Assembly (NCBI RefSeq): GCF_003710825.1
Contig: NZ_RHHQ01000020.1
Coordinates: forward strand, 111,141-175,140
Direction of reading: 5' to 3'
DNA length: 64,000 bases
Origin: Brevibacillus fluminis
GTDB taxonomy: Bacteria > Bacillota > Bacilli > Brevibacillales > Brevibacillaceae
Position numbers and translations under genes: made by a program. Position 1 is the stretch's first letter. Each line of letters starts with the position of its first letter. Positions 49,368 to 59,350 of this stretch are shown here, in pieces. The notes under the pieces were generated by a model. It worked only from the letters and a program-made list of their open reading frames with translations. It did no database searches and was not told the DNA's origin.

Positions 49368-50171
49368 TTAGGCCGGACTTTCCGATGTCGTCTGTTTTTG
49401 TTTGATGTGCAAATACCAACCAATTCCCACAGACAGGAGAATGGAAATGACGGATGTCCATTGCGCAGTCGTCCAATGGAACAAAAAACGGTGCGAGTCG
49501 CCGCGCAGCATTTCCAAGAAAAATCGCCCCAGATTGTACAGCACGTTGTAAATCAGGAACAGGAACCCGCGGGTCAGCCGTTTTTGCAGCAGAAGCATCA
49601 GGATTGCAAAAATCACCACGTCCATCTGCCCCTCCCACACTTCTGCCGGAAAGAGCGGCTGATCGCCGAAGGTCGCGCGGGCATTCGTCCCTTCGGGGTA
49701 CAAAATTCCCCAGTTCCCACCGGTCGGATCACCAAACGCGTCGCCGTTCATCAGGTTAGCGTCCCGTCCGATGCTTTGTCCGAGAATTAGCCCAGGCGCA
49801 CACAAGTCAGCCAGCTCCCAGAACGAAATATTGTGCTTGCGGACATACCATATGGCCACCAAAATCGCACCGACTACCCCACCCTGTATGGAGAGGCCGC
49901 CATGCCACACCGCGATGATTTCTTCCGGGTGCTGTGAATAATATGCCCAGTCAAACAAAAAAACCGCCCAAAACCGCGAGCCAATGATCGCACCGATGAT
50001 CATTGGGACGGCCAGATTCAGTAGATGGCCGGCAAGCTCGTCTTTTTTCTGAAGCTTGGCCAATGTGACCGTCACACCGATTCCGAGCAAAATCGCGAGC
50101 ATGAACAAGAGGGAATACGAGCGAATCGGGAAGGAGCCGATGAAACCGAGATATTGGTGCAAAACCGTCAC
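49368..50171 (-). CDS. lgt: Prolipoprotein diacylglyceryl transferase (second type)
   Basis: 267 residues, about seven helices. WHGGLSIQGG holds the essential His region. GQSIGRDANLMNGDAFG corresponds to the Lgt signature, where the usual GRIGNFINGE is varied (RDANLMNGD). FLEMLRGD is the third conserved region. Lgt transfers diacylglycerol from phosphatidylglycerol to the lipobox Cys, the first step for the lipoproteins in this window. The variant signature suggests a paralogue beside a housekeeping lgt elsewhere. Confidence 0.9.
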   Translation of the reverse strand: MTVLHQYLGFIGSFPIRSYSLLFMLAILLGIGVTVTLAKLQKKDELAGHLLNLAVPMIIGAIIGSRFWAVFLFDWAYYSQHPEEIIAVWHGGLSIQGGVVGAILVAIWYVRKHNISFWELADLCAPGLILGQSIGRDANLMNGDAFGDPTGGNWGILYPEGTNARATFGDQPLFPAEVWEGQMDVVIFAILMLLLQKRLTRGFLFLIYNVLYNLGRFFLEMLRGDSHRFLFHWTTAQWTSVISILLSVGIGWYLHIKQKQTTSESPA

Positions 50172-50280
50172 TTCCTCACTGTTTGGTTTTTATGGAAAGA
50201 AAATCTGTCATAGAAATCATACGTTTTTTTCCGATTCTAGACTACCCTAACATTGTCCAGCAAACAACCGCAACGCATCA

Positions 50281-50312
50281 AAAAAAACCGCTGGATTTAG
50301 GCTTCCAGCGGT
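50281..50312 (-). terminator. Terminator at the end of the sigma-54 operon
   Basis: ACCGCTGGA and TCCAGCGGT perfect arms; the A8 run on the plus side gives T8 after the hairpin on the minus strand. Confidence 0.9.
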
Positions 50313-50345
50313 CACGTCTACATTTTTCGGATCATCAAGCAATAC

Positions 50346-52181
50346 TTAGTCCATGCTGCTGCTCGCCATTTCTTCGCTATTTTTGTTGATGACCTGATCC
50401 AAAAAGCGAGAAATTTCAGCAACTGCCTTGATTTCGTTTGCTTTTTTTCCGAACCCGTGCCCTTCATCGGGGAACACCAGGTAGTCCACCTCAATGTCTT
50501 TCGCCCGCAAGCCTTCTACGATTTGGTCGGATTCTTCCTTTTTGACGCGTGGGTCATTCGCGCCTTGAACCACCATGACCGGTTTCTTCATATTGTCGAG
50601 ATAGGTGACTGGCGATTGCTCGATCAGCCGTTCCCTGTCCCGGATCGGGTTCCCGATCCAAGAATCCATCCGTGCCTTCCAATGATCTGGTACGGATTCT
50701 ACCATTGTAAACAAATTGGTTGGACCGCAAATATCGACACAGGCAACAAAATACCCCGGATGACGGCCAAACAACAGGAGACTCATATAACCGCCATAGC
50801 TGGCTCCCATCACGATGATTTGATCACGTGTCATTTTCCCGAGCTGAATCAAGGATTCGATACCCCAAATGATGTCACGTCTCGGCCCTCCACCCCAATC
50901 CCCTTCAATCAGCTTCATGAAACGAGTGCCGTAATTGGTGCTGCCGCGGAAATTGGGAATAAACAGATTGTACCCTTTTGCAGCGAAATATTGGAACCAG
51001 CCATAATACTCTTTACGTTCCAGAAATTGAGGACCGCCATGCGGAAACACGATCGTATGGCCGTTGCTCATTTCTTTTTTGGCTGGGTAGTACAGGCTTT
51101 CAATCCGCGTGCCATCATAAGAATCATAGTAAACCACTTCCGGCTCTACCAATTCATGCTCGCTGGCGCCGGGAACCCGGTTCTCGGTGATCTTTTGCCA
51201 CTTGGCATCAGCTTTTTTCCGGTACAAATTCGCAGGCTTCGTCGGACTTGAGCCCAGCACATACACCGTTTTGGTTTCCGTCACCATCCATTGATAAATC
51301 ACGTCAACGGGTATGGGCAGCTTTTCGCACTCCTTTGTGGCGACATTGTACCGATAGAGCGAGTCCCGCACACCGCGTGAGGTAGCCAGGTAGATGTCGC
51401 CTGAAGGCTGTGTCAGTTGGAACGACGCAATCTCTTCCGCCGGTATGGACATGACTTTTTTAAACGCACCTGTTTTCAGAGAAAACGATGCGAGATAATT
51501 GTACTCTTCCTTATAGTTGGTGAGAAAGTAGACCATCTCATCATTTGCGAATGTGAGATTCGCCACCTTATGCTCTTCGGTTGCATCGGGGATCAATGAC
51601 AGCGTCTGTTCCCCGCTTCGTACATAGCCCTTCATGTTCGTGTGGTTATACCTTACAAAATAAGCCAGCGATTGTTCATCAGGGCTGATCGCCTGCAAAT
51701 GGGTTTCGGCGTCGACACCTGTCAGCAGCTGCTGCTCATCCCCACTTTCCATATCATAGCAATAGATGTTGAGATAAAGCGGATTTTCTTTATTCGAGCC
51801 GTAGTAGAGGCGTTTTCCATCTTCAGAGACTGTGCCAAAGAAATACCGCTTCCCTTCGTCGTAGCGCACAGGTAGTGGAACGCCACCATGTGCGGCTACG
51901 GCATAAATCTGCATATTTTCGTCGCCGTCCTGATCGCTTGTGAACAGGATGAACGGTTGCTTTTGTTCGCTGCTCGCAACGATTTGAATCGCATCCGATG
52001 CTTGATGATGCTGTGTCAATTGATAGGGAGCAGCTGCCTGCTCGTCGATGGCCCATAGGTTGAAAACACCGCTGCTGTTGCAGCTCCATACCACGTGCCG
52101 CTCATCGGCGCTGACGGCAAAGCATTTGATTTCATAAGGCTGAATGAACTGGCTGATGTCTGGCGCTTGGAACGTTATCAT
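50346..52181 (-). CDS. S9-family serine peptidase (acylaminoacyl/prolyl oligopeptidase-like)
   Basis: 611 residues: an N-terminal beta propeller (~1-350), then an alpha/beta hydrolase domain with nucleophile Ser in GASYGGYMS, Asp in GANDPRV and His in DEGHGFGK. No signal peptide. It cleaves short peptides, often removing blocked N-terminal residues. The start overlaps the upstream amidohydrolase by four bases (ATGA). As the last gene of the peptide-uptake operon it would hydrolyse imported peptides. Confidence 0.9.
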   Translation of the reverse strand: MITFQAPDISQFIQPYEIKCFAVSADERHVVWSCNSSGVFNLWAIDEQAAAPYQLTQHHQASDAIQIVASSEQKQPFILFTSDQDGDENMQIYAVAAHGGVPLPVRYDEGKRYFFGTVSEDGKRLYYGSNKENPLYLNIYCYDMESGDEQQLLTGVDAETHLQAISPDEQSLAYFVRYNHTNMKGYVRSGEQTLSLIPDATEEHKVANLTFANDEMVYFLTNYKEEYNYLASFSLKTGAFKKVMSIPAEEIASFQLTQPSGDIYLATSRGVRDSLYRYNVATKECEKLPIPVDVIYQWMVTETKTVYVLGSSPTKPANLYRKKADAKWQKITENRVPGASEHELVEPEVVYYDSYDGTRIESLYYPAKKEMSNGHTIVFPHGGPQFLERKEYYGWFQYFAAKGYNLFIPNFRGSTNYGTRFMKLIEGDWGGGPRRDIIWGIESLIQLGKMTRDQIIVMGASYGGYMSLLLFGRHPGYFVACVDICGPTNLFTMVESVPDHWKARMDSWIGNPIRDRERLIEQSPVTYLDNMKKPVMVVQGANDPRVKKEESDQIVEGLRAKDIEVDYLVFPDEGHGFGKKANEIKAVAEISRFLDQVINKNSEEMASSSMD

Positions 52182-53818
52182 CGAACTTCTTCCTCCTCTT
52201 GGGAACCTTCAAACACTACTTGACCGTCCAGCATGGTAAGCAAGACGTTTGCGCGCGGAATCTCCGCCACCGGAATGTCGAACAGATTGCGATCCAGTAC
52301 AACGAGATCAGCCAGCTTTCCTTGCTCAATCGTACCGAGTTCCCGTTCGCGGAAGCTGCCATATGCGGGCGCGCTCGTATAGGCACGCAATGCCTCGGCA
52401 AGCGACAAACATTCTTGTTCGTTCCATGGCAAGCCATCGCTTCCCACCCGCGTCATCGCTGTATAGATCCCGAGAAGCGGATTCAAAGAGACAACTGGAT
52501 AATCCGTACCAAAAGCTACCACTCCCCCGCTCTTCCGCAACGTCCCGATTGGTGAGTACAAGGCGAGGCGTTCCTCGCCCAGTAAGGCTGAAAAGATGCT
52601 GCGCTCATTGGTGACGATATGCTCCGGCTGAATGGAGGCGATGACGCCAAGCTGTTGAAAGCGATGGATGTCGTCTGGATGGACTACCTCTACATGCTCG
52701 ACGCAATGTCTCGAATCGCGCGGACCATTTTCATTTGCGGCATGTTCAAATGCGTCCAGCGCCAGACGGACAGCCGCGTCCCCAATGGCGTGAAACCGTA
52801 CCTGAAATCCTTCCCGGTCTGCAGCTGCCACCCATTTTTTGATCGTGTCCGGTGGAAATGGTGTGCTCCCGCGATCTTTTCCTTTCTCGCAATACGGCTC
52901 GACCATATACGCCGTCATGCTAGTGATCGCCCCGTCCAAAAACTGTTTCAGCCCAGAAAACGAAACCTTCCCTGTGGAATAGGTCTCGCGCAGCGCCAGC
53001 GCTTCCCCCAAATCCTCTTGGAGCGCCGTGGCAAAATGAATACGGACGTTCAATTCGCCTGCCACTTCGAACTCTTTGAACAGCGCGAGGTTTTGGTGAC
53101 CGTTTAGCGTACGGGAACCATTCGAGTGCAGATCGTTCACCGATGTCACACCATAGCGCACCGCCTGCTGCAAAAATCCGCGCAGAAGCCGGATTCTTTC
53201 CACTCTCGGCAAGTCCCACGCTTGTTCAGTCAGCATCGATATGGCCCATTCGTACAAGATGCCGTTTGGTTCGCCGTCCTCATCCTTACCGATTCCACCG
53301 TAGGCAGGCTCCTCCGTCTCCCGGTTAATACCACCAAGCGCGAGCGCCTTGCTATTCGCCCACGCATAATGCGTTTCGGCATGCAGAAGCAGCACAGGGC
53401 GGTCGGGCAGCACCTGGTCCAAAGACTTTCGATGTGGCAGCTGTTGATCGGGCCAGTAGCCGCTATCCCAGCCGATGCCGATGATCCATGACACATCCGG
53501 CCTCGACTCCGCATATGCTCGAACCATTTCCACGGCTTCCTCTTCAGAGCGAGCCTTGCTCAAATTCAAGCTGCTTTCAATAAATCTCCCCAGCATCAGG
53601 TGCATATGGAAATCGTGAAATCCCGGCACGATGAGCTGATCCTCAAACCGGTACCATTTTGTATCCGGACCAACCCAGCTCTCTATTTCCTGCTCTGTGC
53701 CCACCGCAGCAATTTTTTGCCCCACGATCGCAATGGCTCGTGGAATCGGTTCCTCATCAAGCCCTGTAAAAACCGCACGACTCGTGAGGATGATTTCAGC
53801 TTTCCGTTCTTGATTCAT
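52178..53818 (-). CDS. YtcJ-like amidohydrolase
   Basis: 546 residues. Metal ligands: HDFHMHL (HxH near 67-69), a Lys/Glu stretch, FHAIGDAAVR (His) and FGTDYPV (Asp). LPGFHDFHMH and LGTIEQGKLADLVVLDRNLF are the usual ends of the YtcJ family (PF07969). Members hydrolyse N-acyl or formyl amides; the substrate is unknown. In this operon it may remove blocking groups from imported peptides or amides. Confidence 0.88.
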   Translation of the reverse strand: MNQERKAEIILTSRAVFTGLDEEPIPRAIAIVGQKIAAVGTEQEIESWVGPDTKWYRFEDQLIVPGFHDFHMHLMLGRFIESSLNLSKARSEEEAVEMVRAYAESRPDVSWIIGIGWDSGYWPDQQLPHRKSLDQVLPDRPVLLLHAETHYAWANSKALALGGINRETEEPAYGGIGKDEDGEPNGILYEWAISMLTEQAWDLPRVERIRLLRGFLQQAVRYGVTSVNDLHSNGSRTLNGHQNLALFKEFEVAGELNVRIHFATALQEDLGEALALRETYSTGKVSFSGLKQFLDGAITSMTAYMVEPYCEKGKDRGSTPFPPDTIKKWVAAADREGFQVRFHAIGDAAVRLALDAFEHAANENGPRDSRHCVEHVEVVHPDDIHRFQQLGVIASIQPEHIVTNERSIFSALLGEERLALYSPIGTLRKSGGVVAFGTDYPVVSLNPLLGIYTAMTRVGSDGLPWNEQECLSLAEALRAYTSAPAYGSFRERELGTIEQGKLADLVVLDRNLFDIPVAEIPRANVLLTMLDGQVVFEGSQEEEEVR

Positions 53819-53842
53819 CCCTTGTTTCCTCCCTTTCTACCA

Positions 53843-54802
53843 CTAACGATACAAGTGACAAGCGATCATGCGCCCCTCTACCTCGCGCATCGGTGGAGCT
53901 TCTGTTCGGCAAATGTTGAGACAGGCATGACAGCGCGGATGGAATTTACAGCCATCGGGGGGATTGGACGGCGAGGGCAGATCGCCCCTCAACGTAATAC
54001 GTTCCCGCTGTTCATCGGGGTCCGCAATCGGAACGGAAGACAGCAATGCTTGCGTATACGGGTGAAGAGGCTGGCCGAACAGCTTCTCTTTTTCCCCAAA
54101 CTCTACCATCTCCCCTAAATACAGCACAGCCACTTTGTCTGAAATGTGTTCCACCACGCTTAAATCGTGGGAAATGAACAAATAGGTTAAACAATATTGC
54201 TCCTGCAAATCTTGCAACAGGTTGAGAATTTGCGCTTGAATGGAGACGTCGAGCGCCGAAACCGGTTCGTCCGCAATGATGACTTTCGGGCGTAGCATGA
54301 GGGCGCGTGCAATGCCGATCCGCTGCCGCTGACCGCCAGAAAATTCATGGGGATAGCGCGACAGATGACGTACTGTCAATCCAACAGCCTCGATTGTTTC
54401 CGCAAGCAAAGAATCGTGTTCCTCCTGTGGAACGCGATGGGCCACGAGCGGCTCCTTCAAAATGTTTCGAATCGTCTGCTTTGGATTCAGCGTGTCATAC
54501 GGATTTTGAAACACCATCTGCATATGGCGTCGAACACGCACCATCTCTTTTTTATCTAACTTGCTGATATTTTTCCCCTCAAACAGGATCGTCCCTTCGG
54601 AAGGCTCGATCAACCGGAGGATGCACCGTCCTAGCGTTGATTTCCCGCAGCCCGACTCACCGACGATGCCCACTGTCTCTCCTTCGAATACCCGCAGGTC
54701 GATTCCGTTCACGGCATGCACGAACGTTGGCTTTTGCAGCCAACCGCTTTTGTTTGCAAAACGTTTTTTCAATCCCTTGATTTCCAATATCGGAGTGGTC
54801 AT
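53843..54802 (-). CDS. Dipeptide/oligopeptide ABC importer ATPase (OppF/DppF type)
   Basis: 319 residues: Walker A GESGCGKST, signature FSGGQRQRIG, Walker B VIIADEPVSALD. The oligopeptide C-terminal extension has CKFHPRCHACLNIC, the four-Cys iron-sulfur type region of Opp/Dpp ATPases. It powers uptake with the partner ATPase. ATG overlaps the partner's stop by four bases. Confidence 0.92.
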   Translation of the reverse strand: MTTPILEIKGLKKRFANKSGWLQKPTFVHAVNGIDLRVFEGETVGIVGESGCGKSTLGRCILRLIEPSEGTILFEGKNISKLDKKEMVRVRRHMQMVFQNPYDTLNPKQTIRNILKEPLVAHRVPQEEHDSLLAETIEAVGLTVRHLSRYPHEFSGGQRQRIGIARALMLRPKVIIADEPVSALDVSIQAQILNLLQDLQEQYCLTYLFISHDLSVVEHISDKVAVLYLGEMVEFGEKEKLFGQPLHPYTQALLSSVPIADPDEQRERITLRGDLPSPSNPPDGCKFHPRCHACLNICRTEAPPMREVEGRMIACHLYR

Positions 54803-55788
54803 ACGTTTACCACCGGTCTTTCCATCGTCTGCTCATACAGCCAGCAGCGGCAAATCGTTCGTTCATCAACCGGCAGCAAGTCCGGCATTTTTTCAAAGCA
54901 TATTTTCATGGCATGCTCACATCGCGGGGCAAACCGGCACCCCGTCGGATATTCATCTGGTGGAGGTACGGTTCCACTTATGCTGTATAGTCTCTTCAAT
55001 CCTTTTGACTTGTGCGGCGTCGAACGAATGAGTCCTGCTGTATACGGATGTCGCGGAACACGCAGCAGTGTTCGTACATCTGCCGTTTCGATGATTTGTC
55101 CGGCATACATGACCACCACCCGATCGCACAGCTCAGCAATCACTCCCAGATCGTGGGTGATCAGCATGAGCGCCATGTCCTTTTCACGACGGATTCGCTT
55201 GAGCACGTCGATGATTTGCGCCTGGATCGTCACATCAAGCGCTGTGGTAGGCTCATCCGCAATCAACAGGGCCGGGTTGCATGCGATTGCAAGCGCGATC
55301 ATTACCCGCTGTCTCATGCCACCCGACAGACGGTGCGGATACTCATGATAAATCTCGTCCGCTCTGGCGATCCCGACCTGTGTCAGCAATTGAATCGCCC
55401 TTTGCTTTGATTCGTCCTTACCCAATCCCTCGTGCTTATTTAACACTTCATCGATCTGCTTGCCGATCGTGAGCACCGGATTGAGCGAGGTCATCGGTTC
55501 CTGAAAAATCATCGCAATCTCTTTTCCACGCAGCTTTTGCATTTCTTTTTCACGAAGGGTGAGTAATTCCCTGCCAAGAAAAGTGATTCTCCCTTCCGTC
55601 GTGGCATTGCTGCCAAGCAAACGCATAATCGATAGCGATGTCACGCTCTTACCGCAACCGGACTCACCCACGATGCCCAGCGCCTCGCCCTTTTTCAAAG
55701 AGAGAGTCACACCATCCACAACGGTGATCGTGGAGGATTTCTGGGAAAATTGGGTGGTAAGCCCCGTTACGTCCAACACATGTTCCAT
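54799..55788 (-). CDS. Dipeptide/oligopeptide ABC importer ATPase (OppD/DppD type)
   Basis: 329 residues: GESGCGKSV, LSGGMRQRVMIA and LLIADEPTTALD, with the C-terminal CRFAPRCEHAMKIC cluster. ATG 55788 follows AAGGGG by nine bases; the longer frame overlaps the permease gene and has no site. Forms a heterodimeric motor with the OppF-type protein. Confidence 0.92.
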   Translation of the reverse strand: MEHVLDVTGLTTQFSQKSSTITVVDGVTLSLKKGEALGIVGESGCGKSVTSLSIMRLLGSNATTEGRITFLGRELLTLREKEMQKLRGKEIAMIFQEPMTSLNPVLTIGKQIDEVLNKHEGLGKDESKQRAIQLLTQVGIARADEIYHEYPHRLSGGMRQRVMIALAIACNPALLIADEPTTALDVTIQAQIIDVLKRIRREKDMALMLITHDLGVIAELCDRVVVMYAGQIIETADVRTLLRVPRHPYTAGLIRSTPHKSKGLKRLYSISGTVPPPDEYPTGCRFAPRCEHAMKICFEKMPDLLPVDERTICRCWLYEQTMERPVVNV

Positions 55789-55828
55789 ACGGGTGATCCC
55801 CTTTCCACTGTGCTTCGTTTCCCTCTCA

Positions 55829-56725
55829 TTACGCACGGCTCTTGGTTTGCGCTTTCGGGTCAAACCAGTCTCGCAACGCATCCCCAAGCATATTCACTAG
55901 AAAAACGACGATCGTAATCGCGAGGCCGGGAAATGTGGCAAGCCACCAGCCGTCCAGCAAATATTCTTTGCCTTCATTGAGCATTGTCCCCCACTCGGGT
56001 GTGGGCGGTTGGGCTCCCAGACCGATGAATCCGAGTGCCGATGTATCAAGAATGGCAGCCCCGATAAACAGCGTCGTATAGACGATCAGCACATTCATGA
56101 TGTTGGGAATGATTTGAAACAAAATGATCCAACGTCCCGAGCTTCCGATCGATCGGCTCGCTTCAACATAGCCCGAAGTCTTGACGCTCAAGGCTGCCCC
56201 CCTGACAAGGCGCGAAAAGCTGGGAATGGAGGAAATGCCGACTGCAATCATCGCATTCGTTTGACTTGGCCCTAATACGGCTACAATGGCGAGCGCCAAA
56301 ATGATGCCGGGCAGCGCCAGCAACATATCCATGATCCGCATCAGAACATTGTCGATCCACCCTCCCACATACGCGCTGGTGACGCCGATTGCCGTTCCCA
56401 GAACAAACGTGATCCCGACGGACATCACGGCGACCGTCAGCGTGACGCGTGTGCCGTAGAGCATCCGTGAAAGCATGTCTCGTCCGATCGAGTCAGTCCC
56501 AAGCAAATGCTCGGCGGAAGGCTCTTGTAAAAATGCGCTGTAGTCCGCTTGCGCAGGATCGTAAGGAGCGATCCACGGCCCTACGATGCCAATGAGGAGG
56601 ATCATGCCGATAAATAGTAGGCTGATTCTCGCTTTACGATTTGCCATCAGCTTGCCAAATCGTGCAAATGTGGGAGTGCGCAAGGATGCTGCTTTGGCAG
56701 GTACGATTTTGCCTGTAAAACTCAT
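55829..56725 (-). CDS. Dipeptide/oligopeptide ABC importer permease (OppC/DppC type)
   Basis: 298 residues, about six helices, with an N-terminal OppC_N region and EAA loop EASRSIGSSGRWIILFQIIPN. The ending LRDWFDPKAQTKSRA is typical (LRDxLDPR). ATG 56725 has GGGGGC upstream and lies four bases after the OppB-type stop. Confidence 0.92.
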   Translation of the reverse strand: MSFTGKIVPAKAASLRTPTFARFGKLMANRKARISLLFIGMILLIGIVGPWIAPYDPAQADYSAFLQEPSAEHLLGTDSIGRDMLSRMLYGTRVTLTVAVMSVGITFVLGTAIGVTSAYVGGWIDNVLMRIMDMLLALPGIILALAIVAVLGPSQTNAMIAVGISSIPSFSRLVRGAALSVKTSGYVEASRSIGSSGRWIILFQIIPNIMNVLIVYTTLFIGAAILDTSALGFIGLGAQPPTPEWGTMLNEGKEYLLDGWWLATFPGLAITIVVFLVNMLGDALRDWFDPKAQTKSRA

Positions 56726-56729
56726 CTTG

Positions 56730-57671
56730 TTAGCCCCCTGCTTTCTCAAGATGCTGCTCGATACGTGGATCAAGCAACCCGTAAAGTAGATCGACTAAAA
56801 TATTGACCGTGACATACACGAAACCCATGAACATGATGATCCCTTGAATAAGCGGAAAATCGCGTGATGCGATGGCATCGATCGCCAGTGTGCCAATTCC
56901 CGGCCAGTTAAACACTTGCTCGATGATGATCGCACCGCCAAGCAGCGTAGCCAGCTGCAATCCAACGATCGTCACAATCGGGATCATAACATTGCGAAAG
57001 GCGTGCCGGTAAAGCACAATCGGCTCGCTCATTCCTTTCGCCCGTGCCGTGCGGATATAATCATGATTCAGCACCTCGATCATTCCCGAGCGTGTCAAGC
57101 GACTGATCATCGTGGACGCGAGAAGTCCCAATGTTAAACCAGGCAGGATCAAATCGGTCAAGCCGGTACCTCCAGCCACCGGAAACCACTGCAGATGAAC
57201 GGCAAAAACCATGATCATGAGCAATCCGAACCAAAAGCTCGGCAAGGACAACCCAAGGGATGCCATGGAAGCGATCGCATGGTCAATCCATGTATCCTTC
57301 CATTTCGCAGCAATGATCCCCGTCACGATGCCCAGCAAGACGGCGATGCCCATTCCTGTGACAGCCAGCTTCGCCGTCGCCGGAAATCGGTCCGTCAGTT
57401 CAACCAAAACCGGACGCCCTGTTTTAATCGAGTTGCCGAGTTCTCCTCTGGCCAACCCGCTCACATACGAGACATACTGGAACACGAGAGGCTTGTTTAA
57501 CCCCAATCTCTCGCGCATTTCCCCGATCTGCTCTTTTGGCGCTTTGTCGCCCAGAATGATCCGAACCGGGTCTCCCGGGATGACATGGATCAATGCGAAG
57601 GAAAACAGCGATAAACCGATGAGAACCAGTAAACCTGATGCCAGTCTTCCCATTACATAACGCGTCATCAT
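56730..57671 (-). CDS. Dipeptide/oligopeptide ABC importer permease (OppB/DppB type)
   Basis: 313 residues: IPGDPVRIILG motif, six helices, EAA loop RTARAKGMSEPIVLYRHAFR and the ending VDLLYGLLDPRI. Start overlaps the binding-protein stop by four bases. Confidence 0.92.
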   Translation of the reverse strand: MMTRYVMGRLASGLLVLIGLSLFSFALIHVIPGDPVRIILGDKAPKEQIGEMRERLGLNKPLVFQYVSYVSGLARGELGNSIKTGRPVLVELTDRFPATAKLAVTGMGIAVLLGIVTGIIAAKWKDTWIDHAIASMASLGLSLPSFWFGLLMIMVFAVHLQWFPVAGGTGLTDLILPGLTLGLLASTMISRLTRSGMIEVLNHDYIRTARAKGMSEPIVLYRHAFRNVMIPIVTIVGLQLATLLGGAIIIEQVFNWPGIGTLAIDAIASRDFPLIQGIIMFMGFVYVTVNILVDLLYGLLDPRIEQHLEKAGG

Positions 57672-59317
57672 CCATTCACCCAGCTATCTTGAAAATTCCA
57701 ATACACATCTTTATAAACAGTCCCTTGCACACGATTGCTTACTACCTGGAAATCTTTCGTGATATAAAGTGGAATCCAATACGCTTGCTCGACGATTAGC
57801 TTCTGTATGGCTTCATAGATTTTTTGTCGATCGGCTTTACCCACCGTTGCTCGCCCTTTATCCAAAAGCCCATCCAGCTCTTTATTGTCGATAGCGGCAT
57901 GATTCATCCCGCCGATCTCCTTAGAATGCAGGAAGATCGAGATAAAATCAGGATCAAACTCGGTATAGTTCATGAACACCAGGTCGAATTCGCCTTTTGA
58001 CGCACTGTCGAGAAGAGCGCCGAAATCCATGTTTTTGATCTTCACCTCGATGCCGATTTCTTTTAGCATCGCTTGCACCAATTGAGACTGCTGCGACCAT
58101 CTCTCCGAGCTCAGAAGCGTCAGGCTGAGCGGCTGCCCGTCTTTTTCCACGATTCCTTGCCCGTTCGCCTTCCACCCCGCCGCCTCAAGCAACTGCGTGG
58201 CTTGTTCTGAGTCGTAATGGTAGGTATATTGCTTGATCGCAGGGTCATACCCGAACATATTCGGCGATAGCGGTCCATCGGCAACCTCGCCTTCCCCGAG
58301 CAAAATCGCTTTCACCATCGCTTCTTTATTGATCGCCATATTCAGCGCTTTACGCACTTGCACATCCTGCAGCGGTTTGCTGCGCAGGTTCATTTCGACG
58401 AATAAACCGAGTCCGCTTCTCATTTGTTCGAGAACCGTATAGGTGTCATTCTTTTTGTATTTTTTTACATCCTTCGGAGCCACATAGGTCGCAATATCGA
58501 TTGACCCGCTTTCGAGCGCTGCCATCATCGTTTGGTTGTCTTTGATGAATTTGATGACCAATCGCTCGGGATGCACCGGCCCTTTGTTTTTGGCGTATGG
58601 CGACGGCGAATGGTACGACTCATTGCGCACCAGCGTGATCGACTCACCCGGTTTCCAGCTCTCGAATTTCCATGGACCGACTCCGACTGGGTTGCGTCCG
58701 TACTGATCGCCGAATTTTTGGATCGCCGCGGAGGATAGCGGCTGCAAGAAGCTAAGATTGCTCAAATTCAGCAGCAAAGGAGCGGATGGTTCCTTCAAGT
58801 GCATGACAAATGTCTGATCGTCCAAAGCCTCGATTGATTGAAGCGGCTGCAACCGGGTCCGCGCGTCTTTCGCTTGAGTTTTCGGATCTAACGCCCGTTC
58901 ATAGGTCGCTTTCAACGCCTTTGCAGTCAATGGTGTTCCATCGTGAAACGTGATCCCTTTTCGCAGCGTAAACGTCCACGTCAACCCATCCTCCGTGATG
59001 TTGTACGATTCTGCCAAGTTCGGTTTCATCTCGTGGGTGTCAGGATCTTGGGACAGAAGCGTATCTCCGAGCAGCATCGCGATCGTGTCCGATGACAGCA
59101 TATTGGTTCTCTGCACATCTAATGTATCGGGTTCGCTCGGCATCGCCATCGTGATCGTGCCACCCTCTTTCGGTTCACCGCTTGCCTGTTTACTTGCAGT
59201 GGGGGCGGCTGGTTCCGCCTGACCGGTTTCTGCGGCGTTGTTGCCACATCCCGTTGCACTGATCAATAAAAGACAACTCAAACCAACTGCCAAACCGATT
59301 GAACGCATTTTTTTCAT
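57668..59317 (-). CDS. Dipeptide/oligopeptide-binding lipoprotein (SBP family 5)
   Basis: 549 residues. Lipobox ATGC (Cys ~24). Family 5 landmarks: MAMPSEPDTLDVQRT, LTWTFTLRKGITFHDGTPLTAKA and VRKALNMAINKEAM. It captures peptides outside the cell for the permease encoded downstream in the same operon. It lies 33 bp after the dipeptidase gene. Confidence 0.92.
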   Translation of the reverse strand: MKKMRSIGLAVGLSCLLLISATGCGNNAAETGQAEPAAPTASKQASGEPKEGGTITMAMPSEPDTLDVQRTNMLSSDTIAMLLGDTLLSQDPDTHEMKPNLAESYNITEDGLTWTFTLRKGITFHDGTPLTAKALKATYERALDPKTQAKDARTRLQPLQSIEALDDQTFVMHLKEPSAPLLLNLSNLSFLQPLSSAAIQKFGDQYGRNPVGVGPWKFESWKPGESITLVRNESYHSPSPYAKNKGPVHPERLVIKFIKDNQTMMAALESGSIDIATYVAPKDVKKYKKNDTYTVLEQMRSGLGLFVEMNLRSKPLQDVQVRKALNMAINKEAMVKAILLGEGEVADGPLSPNMFGYDPAIKQYTYHYDSEQATQLLEAAGWKANGQGIVEKDGQPLSLTLLSSERWSQQSQLVQAMLKEIGIEVKIKNMDFGALLDSASKGEFDLVFMNYTEFDPDFISIFLHSKEIGGMNHAAIDNKELDGLLDKGRATVGKADRQKIYEAIQKLIVEQAYWIPLYITKDFQVVSNRVQGTVYKDVYWNFQDSWVNG

Positions 59318-59350
59318 CTATGAATCCCCCTTATGATGGATCAGCCGTTG